Below are positions 62,133-64,000 of a stretch of 64,000 nt of DNA, piece after piece. Made by a program: the position numbers and the translations under genes. Source of the stretch: Candidatus Paralachnospira caecorum (lineage in GTDB: Bacteria; Bacillota; Clostridia; Lachnospirales; Lachnospiraceae); contig CAJFHG010000008.1 in assembly GCA_904379015.1 (NCBI GenBank), positions 23,662-87,661 on the forward strand, in the 5' to 3' direction. Each line of letters opens with the position of its first letter. Position 1 is the first letter of the stretch. The notes under the pieces were generated by a model. It ran no database searches and was not told the origin of the DNA. It worked only from the letters and a program-made list of their open reading frames with translations.

Positions 62133-62746
62133 ACGCCCTCCTCGCCTTTTCTCAGTTCTCCCAGCTTTCCGCCCGGATGCCATTTCACATACTGCTTCGG
62201 CGTCACGCCGGCATGCTCCTGCAGCACCACGCTGAGGGCCTGGAGCACCAGGGTTTCCGCCAGAATTGAAAGACGGGGCGCCCGGTTCAGGGGACCGCCT
62301 TCCTCCTTTACTCCCGCGAAAATATGAACATCGCTCTCTCCGGCCAGCCAGGAATCAGGATTTCCGGACACGCCGATCAGACGGCAGCCGTTGTTTTTCA
62401 CGGCTGTTACCGTGGCTCTCATTTCCCCTGTCTCGCCGCTGTTGGAAATAAAGATCACCACATCGCCGGGTACCAGCTGGCCGCAGGAACCGTGAACGGC
62501 CTCTGTCCCGTGAAGGAAATAAGTCGGATTCCCTGTAGAGGACATGAGGGACGCAATATAACCGGAAATGTGGCCCGGCTTTCCGATGCCGGATACATGG
62601 ACCCTTCCTCCGTTTTTCTGCGCTTCCACGATCAGATTGGCGGCCGCCTCGATCTCACTGTAATCCATCCCGGTCACGAATTCCTCCATATCCGTCCTGA
62701 CTTTTCCCAGAAAACTGTCGTATGCTTCTCTGCACTTACCCTCCAT
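62129..62746 (-). CDS. SIS-domain sugar isomerase (KdsD/GutQ-like, no CBS domains)
   Basis: 205 residues, a single SIS domain: GGRVHVSGIGKPGHISGYIA, SLMSSTGNPTYFLHGTEAVH, GDVVIFISNSGETGEMRATV and LAETLVLQALSVVL. The pattern matches arabinose-5-phosphate isomerases (KdsD, GutQ, KpsF), which interconvert D-ribulose 5-phosphate and D-arabinose 5-phosphate, but the paired CBS domains are absent. It lies 25 bp after the ribokinase gene and overlaps the aldolase gene by four bases. Confidence 0.85.
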   Translation of the reverse strand: MEGKCREAYDSFLGKVRTDMEEFVTGMDYSEIEAAANLIVEAQKNGGRVHVSGIGKPGHISGYIASLMSSTGNPTYFLHGTEAVHGSCGQLVPGDVVIFISNSGETGEMRATVTAVKNNGCRLIGVSGNPDSWLAGESDVHIFAGVKEEGGPLNRAPRLSILAETLVLQALSVVLQEHAGVTPKQYVKWHPGGKLGELRKGEEGV

Positions 62747-62771
62747 ATTGTTCTGCGCCTCCCTGTTTTTC

Positions 62772-63767
62772 CTATTTCAGCACCGATGTATCCGGCACCG
62801 CGCCCACACGTTCCTTCAGAAATTCCTCCACCTGAGAAAGCACAGGCAGAGAGGGCATGGCGCCCATAGCGGAAACCGTCAGCGCCGCCGTATGATTGGC
62901 GAAACGCAGGGTCTCCTCATATTCCCATCCGCAGCACAGCCCCACGCAGAGGGCTCCCACGAAAGAATCTCCGGCCGCCGTGGGATCCGCCGCCATAATG
63001 TTTTCCGCGCAGGGACTGTAGAAAAATCCGTCCCATTCTGTATCCAGGACCGCGCCCGCTTCTCCCAGGGTAATCAGCACATTCCGGACGCCCTTTGCTT
63101 TCAGCGCCTCGGCCGCCGCCTTCGCTTCTTCCATATTGACTTCTTTTCCCGAATGAGAAATCCGGATCCCGGTCAGATCATAGGCCTCGTGCTCATTGGG
63201 AGAAATGTACGTCAGGTGGGACAGAAACTCATCTGACAGAGGCGCGCTGGGAGCGGAATTGAGCATCACGGGAATCCCCTTCGCGTAGGCGTAGGACGCC
63301 ACCAGCTCATTGATCTCCATGGGAATCTCCAGCTGCAGCACCACCAGATCATAATCCGCGATCTTCTCCTTCAGAAACTCCACATCCTCCGGCGTAATGC
63401 TCATATTGGAGCCGGAAAGCACGATGATGCGGTTCACCGTCTGACTGCCCGGCTTCTCCTCCAGAATGATCACGCTGCACCCGGAAGGCAGCTCGTCGTC
63501 GTATAAAACATGCTCCGTATGAATACCGGCCTTCCGGCATACTCTCAGCATATCCTCCCCGTTGCTGTCATGTCCCAGCTTCCCTACCATGGTCACATCC
63601 GCGCCCAGCCTGGCCATCTGGACGGCCTGATTCGCGCCCTTTCCCCCCGGCGCTTTGGAAAAAGTCCCTCCGAGCACCGTCTGCCCTTCTCTCGGGAATA
63701 CCGTGGTCGTGGCAATCTGATCCATCACAAAACTTCCCACCACCAGAATCTTCGGTTTTCTGTTCAT
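62772..63767 (-). CDS. rbsK: Ribokinase-family sugar kinase
   Basis: 331 residues, PfkB fold: ILVVGSFVMDQIATTTVFPR, GGTFSKAPGGKGANQAVQMA, LGADVTMVGKLGHDSNGEDM, and the catalytic loop MAADPTAAGDSFVGALCVGL (DTAAGD-like with P in place of T). It phosphorylates ribose or a related pentose at O5. AAGGAGGAGG precedes the ATG at 63767. It is first in an operon with an SIS isomerase, HpaI-type aldolase and FucU-type mutarotase. True substrate may be another pentose such as D-arabinose. Confidence 0.85.
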   Translation of the reverse strand: MNRKPKILVVGSFVMDQIATTTVFPREGQTVLGGTFSKAPGGKGANQAVQMARLGADVTMVGKLGHDSNGEDMLRVCRKAGIHTEHVLYDDELPSGCSVIILEEKPGSQTVNRIIVLSGSNMSITPEDVEFLKEKIADYDLVVLQLEIPMEINELVASYAYAKGIPVMLNSAPSAPLSDEFLSHLTYISPNEHEAYDLTGIRISHSGKEVNMEEAKAAAEALKAKGVRNVLITLGEAGAVLDTEWDGFFYSPCAENIMAADPTAAGDSFVGALCVGLCCGWEYEETLRFANHTAALTVSAMGAMPSLPVLSQVEEFLKERVGAVPDTSVLK

Positions 63768-63798
63768 AGCCTCCTCCTTCACAGCGGCTTTTCCCCCT

Positions 63799-63834
63799 CC
63801 GGCGCCCGCCAGAGTCTGCTCCGGCGGGCGCCGG
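63799..63834 (-). promoter_or_regulatory. GC-rich 12-bp hairpin in the ribokinase leader
   Basis: CCGGCGCCCGCC / GGCGGGCGCCGG with a 12-base loop, about 30-65 bases before the ribokinase ATG and ahead of the ribosome binding site. No U-run follows. It may slow translation or stabilise the message. Confidence 0.55.
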
Positions 63835-63882
63835 CGCCGCTGTATTTCTCTGTATAATTTTGCAGCATTATGCTGTCGCTTT

Positions 63883-63909
63883 AACGACGTCATATTGTAT
63901 GATGTCATT
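63883..63909. promoter_or_regulatory. Candidate operator of the ribokinase operon
   Basis: A 27-bp imperfect palindrome, AACGACGTCATA / TATGATGTCATT around TTG (10 of 12 pairs symmetrical), covering about +1 to +25 of the predicted transcript. It looks like a repressor site. No regulator gene for it lies in the window; one may be just beyond the right edge. Confidence 0.5.
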
Positions 63910-63913
63910 ACAC

Positions 63914-63943
63914 ATTTTATCACTCAGAACGCCGCTGTGTCAA
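63914..63943 (-). promoter_or_regulatory. Sigma-A promoter of the ribokinase operon
   Basis: On the minus strand, -35 TTGACA (63943-63938), 18-bp spacer, -10 TAAAAT (63919-63914). Confidence 0.7.
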
Positions 63944-64000
63944 CCGTTTCATCTTGAAAGGAAGGGAGAAAATTAAAAACAAAAAAAAGGTTGTGATCCG

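Overview
The window looks like chromosome of a spore-forming, moderately GC-rich Clostridia member, most likely Lachnospiraceae. The signs are a complete Firmicutes-order ribosomal cluster with a long L17, a SpoVAE homologue, a DUF6465 protein, a KDPG aldolase fused to a VOC-type tail, and many small catabolic operons with purine-rich ribosome binding sites. I saw no insertion sequence, prophage, CRISPR array, tRNA or rRNA.

Left end (1-5.9 kb): remnants of a divergent KDPG aldolase / IclR regulator pair, both missing their 5' halves at one sharp junction near 570-580. Next is a minus-strand operon of FGGY kinase, cytosolic beta-propeller-like protein, UlaG-type lactonase and SorC regulator, probably for an unidentified sugar or sugar acid.

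Ribosomal block (5.9-22.8 kb, all minus): S10-spc-alpha cluster rpsJ to rplQ with secY, adk, map, a KOW protein, infA and rpmJ, with a strong promoter, a structured leader in front of rpsJ and a terminator after rplQ. Upstream lie a small one-helix protein and a two-gene operon, one of whose products carries a GGADGP motif.

25.1-34.8 kb (plus): a PucR regulator, class III aminotransferase, iron alcohol dehydrogenase, cytidylate-kinase-like protein and a complete Liv-type ABC importer. This suggests uptake of an amine, transamination, and reduction of the aldehyde. The aminotransferase and kinase leaders share a 12-nt sequence that leads into a terminator-like hairpin. After this come a COG1092-type methyltransferase, LysO and an unknown membrane-anchored protein.

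37.7-53.1 kb (minus): a large 2-hydroxyacid region. Two Ldh_2-family dehydrogenase plus LarA-family (nickel-pincer racemase type) cassettes lie in the same order. One is followed by a Liv-type ABC importer, the other by an AEC permease, malic enzyme and an iron alcohol dehydrogenase. A GntR/FCD regulator sits between them and a ketopantoate-reductase-like gene at the end. The likely job is to interconvert stereoisomers of imported hydroxyacids and oxidise them to ketoacids. The substrate is unknown, and no larB, larC or larE is in the window.

Right end (53.2-64 kb): housekeeping and envelope genes (SDR, YigZ, class A PBP, SpoVAE, SleB-type hydrolase, DUF6465, Rrf2), then a minus-strand operon of ribokinase, KdsD-like SIS isomerase, HpcH/HpaI aldolase and FucU-type mutarotase with its own promoter, operator-like repeat and GC-rich leader hairpin.
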